Shown: positions 34,109 to 47,800 of the stretch, piece by piece
Numbering within the stretch: position 1 is the first letter of the stretch
Layout of the letters: the number at the start of each line of letters is the position of its first letter
Assembly (NCBI GenBank): GCA_949751835.1
Contig: CATKHK010000097.1
Span: 89,536 to 153,535 of the forward strand
DNA length: 64,000 nt
From: Blepharisma japonicum
Lineage: Eukaryota > Ciliophora > Heterotrichea > Heterotrichida > Blepharismidae
Reading direction: 5' to 3'
Made by a program: the position numbers and the translations under genes
Notes under the pieces: model-generated
Told to the model about the DNA's origin: nothing
Database searches by the model: none
What the model saw: the letters and a program-made list of their open reading frames with translations, nothing else

Positions 34109-37100
34109 ATGGAGAGCTCAAAAGATAGAAAAGATCAGGGAAATCTTCCACCTATGTCAGCATTTAAACTACCAAACAATCAAAATAGCCAAAATCCCCA
34201 ACGAGCTCAAACTCGAACAGCCAATAATCAAGAAGACACAAAGCAAATTCCAACTAAAAATCAAAATCCTCCCAGCCTTGCTGTAGTATCAAATATCCCA
34301 AAAAATCCAATGGCAGCTTACAAATCCCCACAATCGACTATCATAATTCCAAGCAGGCCAGAAACTCAAAATTCCCGAATTCCAATTGAAGAAACCAAAG
34401 CACCCGCGCCAACAATAACCCAAAATGAGCGAACCCTTGAAGCAAAAGAAAAAAGTACTCCTTATTCTTCCAGCAACCCCGCTACAAGAATAGAAGAAAA
34501 TAAATCATTTTGGGACATTAAGCCAACTAATACGAATGATTTAATAAGACCTTTAATTACAAAAAACGATGTTGAGCTAATTCAAAAAATTAGCCCTCCA
34601 GTCAAGAAGAGCACAAAACCCCCTGAAACAAATTCTTCTCAATATGTTCAAGTAAAACCTTCAACTGAGCCAGAAGTGCTTCCTATAAAAAAAAGCCAGG
34701 GAGAAGGAAATTATCAGCAAATAGTGAACAACGAAGAAATGAATCGGATTTTTTCAAGCGAAAACAAAATTTCTCAAGTTCGCAAACCACTTACTAAAGA
34801 TGCAACAAAGGATATGCCGATAAGCTCTCAAACGAAAGCTGAATCTAAAACACAATCTGAAATTACTCCAAATAGACTTTACTCAAGCGAGATTATACAA
34901 TCTAAAAATAAAAATCAAGAAATTAAGCAAAACAATAGTTTTAAAGCTCCTTCACAAACTCAAGTTTCTGTAAATCAGAAACCAGTCCAAATTGTACCAC
35001 CACCTCAGCTACTAGAACGTCCAATAGTTTCAAACCCACCGCCTCAGGCAGAAAGAATGCATTATTTTGCAAAGCCTGATCAATTTTCTCCTAATCCTCA
35101 AAGTGATAGAAAGGTTGCTCAAAGCGGCAATATTCAGGCTCAGCCACTGTTGCCGAGTAGCCAAAATTTGCAAGCTGGCCAATCAAAAGATAAAACCCCT
35201 TCTTTAAATGCAGTTTTGGAAAAATTGAAAAACCCTTCTCCAGTGATCAGCCAGCAGCCTACAAGCCAAACAAATACGCCTAATCCATATCCTGCCCCAA
35301 CAGTCAAGCCACAATCAAATAATCAAACTAATATTTGGAGTCCATCCCCTTCCTCAGCACCCAAGCAGCCTAATCCGAGTCCATTCTCAGTGCCCTCTCA
35401 GCTATCTTTTAATCAAAGCAATTTGTCTTATGCATCCCCATATCCAGCACCCAAGCAGCAGTCACCAAGCCAAAGCAATTTGGTGCCTAATTCACTTCCT
35501 TCGCAACCCAAGCCGCAGCCACTTCTTCAAAGCAACGTACCAAATGTATATTCTCCCTCAGTACCCAAACAGCAAGCAGCAAGTCAAAATGATGCTCCTT
35601 ATTGATATTCTTCTCAAGCACCCAAGCAGCCAACACCCAATCAAAACAACATTCCCAATCAATATGCTCCCCCAGCCCCCAAACAGATATCATCTATTCA
35701 AAGCAACGTTCGTAATTCTTCTCCAGCACCCAAACAGGCACCGCTTAGCCAAAGCAATATAAATGAAAAATCCTATAATGCAAATCCTTCTCCTGCACAT
35801 ATTCGGCCAATAAGCCAAAACAACTTTAAGAACGATATTGCTTCAGCTTCAAAGCCTCGCTCTGAAAGTTATAATAAACAAAATTTTTCATCAAATCCAC
35901 GTGACATTAGTCCAATTGTCTACAATCGAGAGCCAAGCCCCTTTAATAGATACTCAGCTCCAGTCCAGGACAATATAAGGTCTCCTCCAATTGGAGCACA
36001 GCCTCCTTATCAACTTGCAAACAATTATAGCCAGCCAACTCAAATTAATAAGGCTGAAATACCAGATTTATATAAGAGCTCAAATAATTTTGATAACCAA
36101 CGTCTTAGAGACTTAAGGCCGCCAATCAATATTCCACCCCCACCTCCCTATTCTCAGAACACATATCCCTATGACAGCCAAATGAGTCCTTATGAAGACC
36201 CCTGTTTTATTCAAAACCAAGCCATGCCTATTAATCCTCCCATAAAAAGAGCACTAAATTATGAGGAGCTCTTTAATTATGTGCTCGATTTTGAGTTCAT
36301 CAAATTAGGGCTAGATGCTATGGACCCTGAAGAAATTCCAAGTATCTTCAATAGCCCATATGAGTATGAGAAATGGTTTAAGCCTGCATTCTATGAAGAA
36401 TTTAATGCATATCTGATGAGAGCCTATAATGAAATAAATAAAACAAAGTATATCAAATCAATGCTAGAAATACATCATGATTATGGGAAAATCAGGAGAT
36501 CTTATTTTGAAGATTCACTTCAGAATCATGAAATTCTAATAATGATTCCTGAAAGCCTGCTGATAGGGCGTAGCAATAATCCTTTGCAATATATTGAGGA
36601 TAAGAACTTTTATAAAATTGGGATCATAAATAAGTTGCCGCCTCCCAAAGGGTGTAGAATCATATGAAAAAATGGGAGAGCACTCGAACCTTATAAAGAG
36701 CAAAACTTTCGCATTTATACTCTTGATAGAATGGTTTCGTCAAGCCGAGAATTTTCAATTTTCCAGCTTCTCCCTTTTTTTAAGCTTCAGCAGTATGTAT
36801 TGGCGCCGAATTTAGCACTAAAAGAGCCATTATCGGATGAATTAGAGGAATACTTAGCAAGTATTCACAATGAATTCAATGAATACCAATTTAATGCTAT
36901 CAGAGAAATCTTACAAGTAACTGAAGGAGTCTCACTGCTTCAAGGTCCTCCTGGCACTGGAAAAACTAAAACCATTGTAGGAATCCTTTCTGGATTTTTA
37001 ACAAGAACCAGGCTGAGAAGGTTTCCAAACATCCTGATATGTGCGCCAAGCAACATTGCTATTGATGAAATCGGCCTCAGGATTGTAAGAAATGGAATTT

Positions 37101-38386
37101 TTATAGGAGGCCAAGATCCTGATAGCATTATGATTATAAGAATTGGCAAAAGAAAACTTTGGGAAGGAAAAGATAGCAATAATGAAGAAGTAGACGAAAT
37201 CAAGTCAATGAGGCTGGAATTTCTAATTGATCAAAAGTTGAGAGAGCTAGGCAAAAAAGACACCAGAAAAGATATTGAAAAAGCAAATAAAGAAATTGAA
37301 GAATTTAAAGGCTTGCAGGGCTTGCAGGATTTAGGTGAAGAAACTGAAATTAATATGTATATTGAACAATTACAGCAGGATTTAGTCATGCTTAAAAGAA
37401 GATTAAAAGATTTTGAAGACGCAAAGAAAGCTATAAGAGCTGACTTAGTAAAAAGGGCTAATGTGATTTTAACAACCTTGAGCGGTGCTGCCTCTGAAAT
37501 GTTAAAAGCTAAAACTTTTGATTACGTAATTATTGATGAGGCTTGTCAATCAATAGAACTCAGCTCATTAATTCCATTTCAATACAACCCCAGACATGTA
37601 GTTTTAGTAGGAGACCCAGACCAGCTTCCATCAACAATGCTATCAGAAAAGTCCGAAAAAAATAAATTTGGCCGGTCTTTATTTGAAAGGCTTGCAAAAA
37701 ATGGCGCTGAATATAGTTTTCTTAACACCCAATACAGGATGAATCAAGAGATTTGCACTTTTCCTAGCAACAATTTTTACGAAGGAAGACTGGTGTGTGC
37801 TCCAGGATTTTTTGAAAACCGGCCAATTCCAGAATGAATTAATCCTTCAGGGATAATGTTTTTTGATTTAGAATCTTCTGAAGAGAAAAGAGAAGAAAGT
37901 GAAACAAGCTACTACAACCGAGAAGAAGCAGTATTTATAGAAGAAATATACCGTTACATAAAAATCAGATCTCAAAGCAAAAATATCGAAATAGGGATAA
38001 TCACACCGTATACAAAGCAAACTGAAACAATTCAAACACAGCTTACTAGATTTCATGAAAAAGAATGGGAGAAGCATGTAGAGGTTGGGACTATTGATGG
38101 GTTTCAAGGAAGGGAAAAAGATGTGATTATTTTATCGTTGGTAAGGACTGAAGGGATTGGATTCTTGTGGAATAAAAAGAGGATCAATGTTTCACTTACA
38201 AGAAGCAAGTTTGGGTTGTGGGTAGTTGGAAAGGCGGACTGTTTACAGGGAGATGAAACTTGGGGAGCGTTTATTCAACATTGCCGAGACCAGCAGAAAC
38301 TGGTGACTTGCTTTGGATTTAATGATGTTGCTCATTATTTTTCGAAGGAAAGTTCAAGCTCTGCTTGGAGTGGTTACTATGATTAA
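34109..38386 (+). CDS. Sen1/UPF1-type superfamily 1 helicase with Pro/Gln/Ser-rich N-terminus
   Basis: 1425 aa in one frame with TGA Trp codons at about 35603, 36665 and 37835. The helicase core is at the C-terminus: motif I GPPGTGKT (about 946-953), motif II DEAC (1143-1146), motif III VGDPDQLPSTML, motif IV NTQYRMNQEI, motif V TIDGFQGREKD and motif VI NVSLTRSK. The DEAC and QYRM patterns are of the UPF1-like group, closest by eye to Sen1/senataxin, which unwinds RNA-DNA hybrids and acts in transcription termination. The first roughly 690 residues are low complexity, with a degenerate tandem repeat around SAPKQPxPSQSN at 35300-35830. The conserved SEN1-type stalk insert is acidic and helical (37200-37440). 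Confidence 0.9.
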
Positions 38387-38894
38387 AATTAAGGAGGACT
38401 ATGGCTAATAATAGATAAAATTAAGATTTAGACTGATGAATGAAAGATAATTCAAATATGAATATGATCCTCAGCATTTTTGAAGAACCCTTTTCAAATA
38501 TTAAGAGCTCTGCAATCTTGAAATATATAAATCCATAAAAAAAGGGAAGATATTGAGAATGAAAAAAGATAAAAGGGGAAAATTTGAGAAAAATGGGCAA
38601 GAAAGAAAAAGAAAATAATCCTCACCCATAAGATATTTCTGTAGCTTCCCACAACTATTAGGCTAAACTCTTTAACTCTTCTGCATTTTTATATAGCCAA
38701 GACTTGCTTTGGCTTCAGAATATACCGAAAAAACCTAAAATTTTGAAAAACTCCAATAAAATACTGATTTGTCAGCATATGAGAGTTAAACATAACTAGG
38801 GTTATATTTTTTAAAAAGTTTTCACGCCAGACACAGAAGAGAATAATAGAGGATAATTAATGCACCAAATAGCGTTCATGAGCTATACTGATTA
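38387..38894. other. intergenic, no gene seen
   Basis: About 508 bp between the convergent helicase and Cys-rich genes. No supported frame or repeat. Confidence 0.55.
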
Positions 38895-40100
38895 TTAATT
38901 AGCTATGCTAAGCACAGCAAATATTAATAGAGCCCATGAAACTACGAAATTATTTCTAGACCCATTATTATTTTTCACACATTGAAGACCTTCAACAATC
39001 CAATTTTTCGGACAAGCACACATATGAGCTTTCTCATTAAATTCATACCCCGAATAAATGCACCTGCATTCTCCATTTCCTTCATTTGCCATATCCATAT
39101 CATCAAAGCAGGTAATACAGTTAGTTTCAGATAAGCATATTGAGCATCCTTTTCCACAAGGCGAGCATATTCCATTATTTGAGAAGAATCCACTATTGCA
39201 TTCACATTTATTATTATAAAAAACTGCGTTTGTGTCTTTACAAAAGCACATATTTTTGAATAGAAATGAATTTGGCTGATCATAGCATGCTAGACATAAA
39301 TCTGGCCCTTGGCACATTGAGCAACCTTCTGGGCAGGATAGACAGTTTGAATTTTTAAGATAATAGCCTGGCATACAAGAATTGCAAGCATTGTTTTCTG
39401 GGCAAGTATTACAATATGAAGAAATACAGCATTCATTGCCAAATGAATTTAAATAGTATCCAGAATTGCATTGATCACAGAGTTGAGGATTGGCTTGAGT
39501 GCAATTTTTGCATTGGCTTATTGTAGGATTGCAATCTTGTAAAAGTATTTCTGAATTCATAATCATTATCAGTTCATTTATGTTTATATGTTTAAAAACG
39601 ATTTCGTTTTCATGATAGCTTGCTATATTAAAATCTTTGCTGCCCAGAGTTTGTTTGATGCCATCAGTATTTAAAAATGCAAGGTAAATGCTAGGATCTG
39701 TGCATTTTTTTAGGATAATCATATCCTCTTGATTAATTTTGTCTAAAAGAATAAACAAAATTTTTACTTCGTTGCTTTCAGGTGAAAAACCTTTGCAATA
39801 TTTCTTACAAGATTTTTCTTCCCCAAGACTAAAATTATTAGTAAGTAGCTTAGAAAAAGCTAGTTTTGAAAGAGTTTCAGATAGGAAATCGATTTCAAAT
39901 CTTAAGTTCTCAGCTGAATTAATCTTATAAAGAGAATCCTCAAAAAAGAATACATGAATATTCATAGTCTGAATATCAAGGATTTTATTCGGGTTTTTCA
40001 GGTCATCTTGAATTTTATCTCTAAGATTCTCAATATTTGAATGTGAAGCAAATATGAATTTCAGGTAGAAGAGACAAAATATTACTTTACTTTTGATCAT
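38895..40100 (-). CDS. secreted Cys-rich (furin-like repeat) surface protein
   Basis: 401 aa starting with a signal peptide (IKSKVIFCLFYLKFIFAS). Residues about 30-190 are a Cys-poor ectodomain of unknown fold. Residues about 195-375 are furin/EGF-like Cys repeats (CKNCTQANPQLCDQCNSGYY; CPEGCSMCQGPDLCLACYD; CGKGCSICLSETNCITCFDD). The C-terminus ends in Asn/Gly/Ser plus a hydrophobic tail (NFVVSWALLIFAVLSIAN) that could be a GPI-anchor signal or a membrane anchor. No enzyme motif is present. A degraded piece of a paralog lies at 55221-55375 beside the third receptor gene, as this gene lies beside the first, so the Cys-rich and receptor genes probably duplicated together. Confidence 0.82.
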   Translation of the reverse strand: MIKSKVIFCLFYLKFIFASHSNIENLRDKIQDDLKNPNKILDIQTMNIHVFFFEDSLYKINSAENLRFEIDFLSETLSKLAFSKLLTNNFSLGEEKSCKKYCKGFSPESNEVKILFILLDKINQEDMIILKKCTDPSIYLAFLNTDGIKQTLGSKDFNIASYHENEIVFKHININELIMIMNSEILLQDCNPTISQCKNCTQANPQLCDQCNSGYYLNSFGNECCISSYCNTCPENNACNSCMPGYYLKNSNCLSCPEGCSMCQGPDLCLACYDQPNSFLFKNMCFCKDTNAVFYNNKCECNSGFFSNNGICSPCGKGCSICLSETNCITCFDDMDMANEGNGECRCIYSGYEFNEKAHMCACPKNWIVEGLQCVKNNNGSRNNFVVSWALLIFAVLSIAN

Positions 40101-40421
40101 TAAATTATAAATGGATCTTTATTATTTAAGGATACTTGAATACTATTTTTGATTATACTCAAATTTACGAAAATTTTGTGCATAAGACAGACTTTGATTG
40201 TAAATATATAGGAAATAATTAGTTTAAACTATCTATATTTATGAATGAGCTAATGAAAAGCTTATGCATAGGTATGAAATGATCAATGGTATTTCCTTGA
40301 TATATTTTGGCTCTAAATAATAAGTTCATTCAAGTATATTATCGTTTATTATAAATCTCTATGAGTGAATAATTTAATATTTCTAATAAAAAGAGTTTAA
40401 AAAATTTATTGAGACTAAAAA
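40101..40421. repeat. flanking sequence shared with the third receptor gene
   Basis: About 320 bp between the Cys-rich gene's start and the first receptor's stop. Its right half (TCTAAATAATAAG, then TTATAAAT...AAAGAGTTTAAAAAAT) is matched by 50700-50900 and partly by 51490-51640. It looks like a decayed copy of the receptor gene's 3' flank rather than a gene. Confidence 0.55.
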
Positions 40422-43400
40422 TTAATAAATTTCTTTTGCAATTGAAAAGTCCTTGAACATTAAATCGGTAGATGAGCGACGGTCTGGGACAATTTTTGCG
40501 AGGGCATTCTTGGAGTGCTTACCAAAAGTAAATGCGAATTTGAATAAATGAGTTGTATCCAAACCTTTTTTCTTATATAAAAGACTGGGATACATTTTTC
40601 TTTGCACGTAAACTCCGACAAGGGCAATTATTATTCATCCTATGCACACTACTGTAAAATAAATATATACATTTCCCCCAACATTTGACGAGATTGTCGA
40701 AATTACAGAAAGCCAGACCACACCAACTAAGCTCAAACCTTGCCATCAACAAAGTCTTGGATAATTATAGGGCTTATACCTAAATATATATCCAACGTAA
40801 GCAATCATTAGAACTGTAAAGAGGGCACCATGAACTGTGCTTTCAGTCCTTTTGACTGTTTTATTCATAACTATTAATATAACTTGAATGACAGTTTTTA
40901 CCATTAAAAACGGAGGGGCTGTATGTATATGCACCATATGCTGAAGTTCTTGTCACAAAGGTCTACAAAGGACAGCAAGTGGTTCATAGCATAATAGAGC
41001 AATAAAAGAAAAAATTGCATATATTAAATGCTCATCTTTTCAACAAAAATAATAGCAATCATCAGCAAGAAAACTGTCAGTAAAATTCTCTCCAATAGAT
41101 TGGTCACATATAAACACGTTCAAACACATTGAAATAAAAGGGATAAAACACAAATTGCCTAAAATAGGCATTAAATAATCTGCAAGTAAAGCTAATAATC
41201 TAAATATTGAGACTTTGGGAAATTTTTCATCTAAACTGAGCAGTATAACTAAACACAAAATTAGCCACAAAACAATAGCCGCATAGACTCCATCCATTAT
41301 AATTCAAAATACCCCTTTTTGTAGTGCAAAAATATTTTCGAGACTGAGAGAAAGAGAGCTGCTGATTTTCGCTAGGAAACTATTTATTGGAGTTATATCA
41401 GGCCCCATGGCTGCAAATTGGAAAAATTCAATAGCAACAGTTAATTCTACAATAATATCTTGAAGTGAAATCTCTTGTCTTTCTTTAAGCTCTTCAATTG
41501 TTATATTTCATCAATTTTTTCATATATACGCTGTAGCAATGAAAGACACTAAAGCAAATCCAAAGCAGATCGCAAAAACAAGGATTCTTCCTTTAGCGAA
41601 TGTTTTTACCTGCTTTTGAGGAAAAGGACATATATTATTTTGATTTCTCAAGTCATCTGGCTTTACAGTAGTCCCATCTCCATAAACAATAGGTGTATTA
41701 ATAATTAGCATTGTACCGCTAAACGGGTGAAATTCTCCCATTTTATATGAGATCACATCTCCTGAAATTGTGTCTATTTTGCTGACCATGACATCGAAAG
41801 AATCCATAACTCTGTCGTTACTGCTTTTATCAATAGAAACTATTCCAGTGCATCCAGTAAACTTTTGCGCTCTGATTGCCAAATTTATTTGATGAGGATC
41901 ATTATAATCACCTCCTTGATTTATCATGTAATCCAAAGCAAGCCCAATTAAATATGCTGCATCATAACTATAGCAAGTAGAAGGAAATGGCACAGTGCTA
42001 TATTGAGATGCTATTTGTGAGTAAGCTAATTCCCCAACTTTTCCGACTCAATTTCGCCCACTAATAGCCATCATTGGAACCCCAGTTTCTTTAAATTTAT
42101 TCTCATACAAAAAATCGTACTGTATCATTGTTAGCATTTCTTGGTTTGTAACAAAAACAAAAAGATCTCCTTTCCTTAGGCCCATATCATACAGCTCTTC
42201 AAGGACATAATATGCTGCAGGCGGCATCAATAGTAAAACCAGAAGTCTGGCTTCTGTATCAATGATTTCTTTCAATAAATTAGAGTATTGTTTTATATTA
42301 GTCCTATTTAGATCTGGACGAATTACCCTTGAGTTTTCAGAATTCAGAATTTCTAATTTGTAATGTCCTGCGTTATTCTTAATTGCTGAATATCCTGACC
42401 TTCCAGTTGCATCATCAGAATATAAAACACAAAATTTCCTTCAGCCTAAAGCTCTAAATAAAAGTGAAATCAACGAATAAAGGTAGCGGTTTGAAATAAT
42501 TACTCTTGTAAATAGAGGATATACTGCTGTAGAATTCAATGAATAGTCATCAGGCGTGAACCCAACAACTGGCAAGGTTAAATTTAAACTTTTAAAGAGA
42601 TTAATTTCTGCAATAGTCATTAAAGAGCTAGGTGCTGATAAGTGTGCTAATCCAAATTTATCTATGTCTTTCACAAAGCAGGATGTTGCAAAATCTTCAT
42701 CATAAGTAATGACGCCGCAATCAAAAATAAAGTGCTTTATTTGAAAATGCGTTAAAATTCCAAGTTTACCCTCATTAATTAAATTTCATGCTGTATAAGC
42801 GCCATAATATAAAAGGGGTGCAGCAGTTAGAGGAGGAGTTCCTGGGTTTGAAGCGCCTCCAGAAGCTGTGAGGTGTAAGATCTTTTTGTCTGACCTAGGC
42901 ACATCAATAGAATTTTGGGGAAAAATCAAACTTTTCAAGATTGTGACTGTTCCAGCAGATATTGACCCAACTATTTCTCTTTTATTGTCCTGTATATTTA
43001 CTATAGAAAATAGACTTTTCTCTTTATATATTTTTAGCAAAGACTTCAGCTCTTCTGCTGTTTCTACTGTGTGATTCAGTAAAAATAGTATTAAATTTTC
43101 AAAAGAGCTTAATAAAAAATTTTCTTGGGAGTTTGTATATTCTTGTCCTATAGCAGTAACAATGATTGCTCCATCAATTTTGGTTTCATAGCCACTGTTT
43201 TGACTTAGCAATAATCCGTCTCCTTTTGATAGGAGTTTTTTATATTTCAGCATTTCCTGAATTTTTGCCGAGAGAACAGAATTTGCAAAAATGTAATATA
43301 ATGTAGTACCTAAAGGCTTGATGATTCGGTTTACTAACCTTTCAAGATTTGCTGATGATTCTATAGTTATATAATCAAAAGCATCTGAATAATCTACAAA

Positions 43401-43892
43401 TTTCTGCTTGATAGATGCATTATCTTCATCTGTAATTACAAGTCCTTGAGTTCAATTGAAATATGCTAAAGTTGCAAAATATGCATTAGCCTGAGCTAAG
43501 CTTGATGGGACAATACTATATGTTCATTCATCGTAATAAGGAAATTCGCACTTTTTCTGAGGAACCAAATGGATTTTATTATTTTCTTCACATAGTTGAG
43601 AAAGACACAGTTGTACTTCGAAATTTTCAATTAAATCTAGAACAATTAAAGCATTTAGATGCATATTGATACACTCTGAAATTAGTAAATAATTGCAATG
43701 GGACCATTCGATGACTGACTCAAACTGTTTTTTCGCGTCTTCGATCCAAACTTGACTCAGTTTATTTATATCATTTTGAACAATAATAATTTCAAATGAA
43801 GAACACAAATCCAGCATTATTAAAACCAATCACATCCTTATTAATCAAATTCCAAAAAAGCTTTGATTCAGTATTTTAGATGTTTTGTTCAT
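40422..43892 (-). CDS. receptor 1: ANF-type ligand-binding ectodomain plus multi-pass membrane domain
   Basis: 1156 aa, checked for TAA/TAG; TGA is Trp at many sites. An N-terminal hydrophobic segment (about 15-35) serves as a signal. Residues about 35-765 form a large ectodomain. Its end, AQKFTGCTGIVSIDKSSNDRVMDSFDVMV, is typical of class I periplasmic-binding/ANF receptors, which bind small ligands such as amino acids. Seven to eight membrane helices follow from about 769 (RILVFAICFGFALVSFIATA). The layout recalls class C GPCRs, although the helices show no clear 7TM_3 signature. The cytoplasmic tail is short (GKHSKNALAKIVP, RRSS, IAKEIY). Confidence 0.83.
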
Positions 43893-44803
43893 TTTTTTAT
43901 CAATCAAATTTTCCTTATACAAAAAATGAATTTTGATTTATATTAAAGAAGCTTAATAGAGAGGAAACATAGCTCCCATATATTTCATATGGTTTTTAAA
44001 TATTAGCTCCCCCAGAATCGAAATAGTTTTATTGCATATCTCGGTACTTGAGCTATTTGTTTATTGATTTATATCTAAAATTTTACTTCTATTTCCTTGT
44101 TCTTAAGCCAAGGATTTTACTAAGTCTTAAGAATTTAGAACATACTTTTCAGGTCAGGTTTAGTAAGTTGTTAATGCTTGCTACTTAGGCATGTCTTTCG
44201 ATTTCTCATGAATTCTGTATACTCACTCCTTTGGGAGTTTACAGGTACTCTGGTTCTTACTTTTATTAGATTTGATAGCTTCTTTATGCTTTGCTTTTCA
44301 ATATTAATTTAGCAATTGCTTGCAATACTCTTAATATTATTGCTAATTATTTATTGTAACGGAGTCTCGTGCTGATGCCTAATTAGCATTAATAAATGAA
44401 TTATTACCTGGTATTTATAAATAGAGTATCATTAATGTTATGCTCAAAACTCGGATTAGATGCAGCTAATTATCAATACAATTGCTATAATCAAAAATTA
44501 TTGCGTAATAACTAGGAAAAGTTTATAGAATGAAAAATCAAGAAAAATACTCGTTAAGTTCTTTGAATTATTGACTATTTATTCTAATTTTTCAACCTTA
44601 AGAATAGGCTTTCAAACTACAGCTTTTCTTTTCAAGCATTGGGTGCGGATCCATTTATCCGAAATCACATTTTTGCAATTTCTTTATAAAAGGGCCTGAT
44701 AATTAGTTAAAAGAATTCGTTCTTTATGCAATACAATGATTTCTCATTTTAAAAATAATTTATTGAAATGGACAACAACTATCAATTTCTGAATTTTTTA
44801 CAA
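43893..44803. other. spacer between receptor genes 1 and 2
   Basis: About 910 bp. The first roughly 100 bp (TTCCTTATACAAAAAATG, then ATTAAAGAAGCTTAA) match the 5' flank of receptor 2 and are probably promoter. A stretch at 44340-44770 (TGCTCAAAACTCGGATTAGATGCAGCT region) is related to 50930-51420. The middle is unrecognised AT-rich DNA. Confidence 0.6.
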
Positions 44804-47800
44804 TTAATAAATTTCTTTTGCAATTGAAAAATCCTTGGACATTAAATCAGCAGATGAACGACGACCTGGGACAATTTTTGCAAGGGCATTCTTGGAGTGC
44901 TTACCAAAGGCAAATGCGAACTTGAATAAATGACTAGTATCTATACTTTTTTTCCTATATAAAAGACTAGGATACATTTTTTTTTGTACACAAGATCCGA
45001 CAAGGACAATTATTATTCATCCTGCACACACTATAGAAAAATAAATATATACACTTCCTCCAACATTAGATGAGATTATCGAAAGTATAGAAAGCCAGAG
45101 CACTCCTATCAAGCTTAAAGCTTGCCATCAGCGTAGCCTTGGATAATTATAGGGCTTATACCTAAATATAAATCCAATGTAAGCAATCATTACAACAGCA
45201 AAAAGAACTCCATGAATTGTACGATCACTCCTTTTAACTGTTTTATTCATGACTATTAATATGACTTGGATGACGGTTTTAATCATTAAAAACGGAGGGG
45301 CTGTATATATATGCACCATTTGCTGCAGTTCTTGTCACAAAGGCCTACATAGCACAGCAAGTGGTTCATAGCATAAGAGAGCGATGAAAGAAAAAATTGC
45401 ATATATTAAATGCTCATCTTTCCAGCAAAGATAATAGCAATCTGCAGCAAGAAAACTGTTATTAAAATTCTCTCCAATAGATTGATCACATATAAACACA
45501 CTTAAACACATTGAAATAAAAGGGATAAAGCACAAATTGCCTAAAATAGGCATTAAATAGTCTGCAAGCCAAGCTAAAAATCTAAAAATTGAGACCTTGG
45601 GAAATTTTTCATCTAAACTGAACAGTATAACTAAACACAAAATTAGCCACAGTACAATAGCCGCGTAGACTCCATCCATCACGATTCAAAATACCCCTTT
45701 TTGGAGTGCAAAAATATTTTCGAGACTGAGAGAAAGAGAGCTACTGATTTTCGCTAGGAAACTATTTATTGGAGCTATATCAGGCCCCATGGCTGCAAAT
45801 TGGAAAAATTCAATAGCAACAGTTAATTCTACAATGATATCTTGAAGTGAAATTTCTTGCCTTTCTTTAAGCTCTTCAATGGCTATATTTCATCAATTTT
45901 TCCATATATATGCTGTAGCAACGAAGGATACTAAAGCAAACCCAAAGCAGATAGCGAAAACGAGGATTCTTCCTTTAGCGAATGCCCTTATGAGTTTTTC
46001 AGGGAAAGGGCATTTATTATTTTGATTTCTCAAGTCATCTGGTTTTACAGTTGTCCCATCTCCATAAACAATAGGTGTATTAATAATTAGCATTGTACCG
46101 CTAAATGGGTGAAATTCTCCCATCTTGTAGGAGGTAATATTTCCAGAACTTGCTTCTATTTTGCTAACCATAACGTCGAAAGCATCCATAACTCTGTCGT
46201 TGCTGCTTTTATCAATAGAAACTGTTCCAGTACATCCAGTAAACTTTTGTGCTCTGATTGCCAAATTTATTTGCTTAGGATCATTATAGTCGTTTCCTTG
46301 GTTTATTATGTAATCGATAGACTTTCCAATTAAATATCCTGCATCCAAGCTATAGCAAATAGAAGGAAATGGTACATCCTTATATCGAGAAACTATTTGT
46401 GAGTAAGCAAATTCCCCAACTTTTCCGACTCAACTTCGCCCATTAATAGCCATCATTGGAACCCCAATTTCTTTCACTTTATAATCATATATAAAATCGT
46501 AATCTATCATTTTAAAGAATTCTTGTTTTTGAACAATGATAAAGAGATCTCCTTTCCTTAAGCCCATATCATACAGCTCTTCGAGGACATAATACTCTGC
46601 AGGTGGCAGCAATAGTAAAACTAGAAGTCTTGCTTCAGTATCAATGATTGTTTGCAATGAATTAGAGTATTCTTTTATATTGGTTCTATTTAGATCTGCA
46701 CGAATCACCCTTGAGTTTTCAGAGTTCATAATTTCTAAGTCGTAATATCTTGCGTTATTCATAATTGCTGAATATCCTGATCTTCCAGATGCATCATCAG
46801 AATATAAAACACAAAATTTCCTTCAGCCTAAAGCTCTAAATAAAAATGAAATCAGAGAAAAAAGGTAGCGGTTTGAAATGACTACCCTTGTAAAGAGAGG
46901 AAAAAGTTCTGTAGAATTTAATGAATAGTCATCGGGTGTGAATCCAATAATTGGCAAGGTTAAATTTAAGCTTTTAAAGAGATTAATTTCCGCTCCAGCC
47001 ATTAAATTGCTAAGTGCTGATAAATGTGCTAATCCAAATTTATCAATATCTTTGACAAAGCAGGACGTTGCAAAATCTTCATCATAAGTAGCCACGCCGC
47101 AATCAAAAATAAAGTGCTTTATTTGAAAATGCGTCAAAATTCCAAGCTTACCCTCATTAATTAAACTCCATGCAGTATAGGCTCCGTAATAAAAAAGGGG
47201 TGCTAAAGCAAAAGAAGGAGTTCCTGGGTTGAAGGACCCTCCAGAAGCTGTCAGATGCAAGATTTTTTTATCTGACCTAGGTATATCAAAAGCATTTCCA
47301 GGGTAAATCAAACTTTTCAAGATAGTTACTGTTTCAGCAGACACTGAGCCAACTATTTCTCTTTTATTTTCCTGTATATTTACTATAGAAAATTGATTTT
47401 TCTCGTTATATATCTTCAGCAAATACTTCAGCTCTTCTACTGTTTCTACTGTATGATTTAGTAAATATTGTATTAAATTTTCAAAAGAGCTTAATAAAAA
47501 ATTTTCTTGGGAGTTCGTATATTCTTGTCCTATAGCAGTAACAATGATTGCTCCATCAATTTTGCATTCATACCCACTGCTTTGACTTAGCAATACTCCG
47601 TCTCCTTTTGATAAGAGTTTTTTGGTTTTCAATGTGTCCTGAATTTTTGCTGAGAGAACAGAATTTGCAAAAATATAATACAGTGTAGCGCCTAAAGGCT
47701 TGATGATTCGGCTTACTAACCTTTCAAGATTTGCTGATGATTCTATAGTTATATAATCAAAAGTACCTGAATAATCTGCAAACTTCTGCTTGATATAAGC

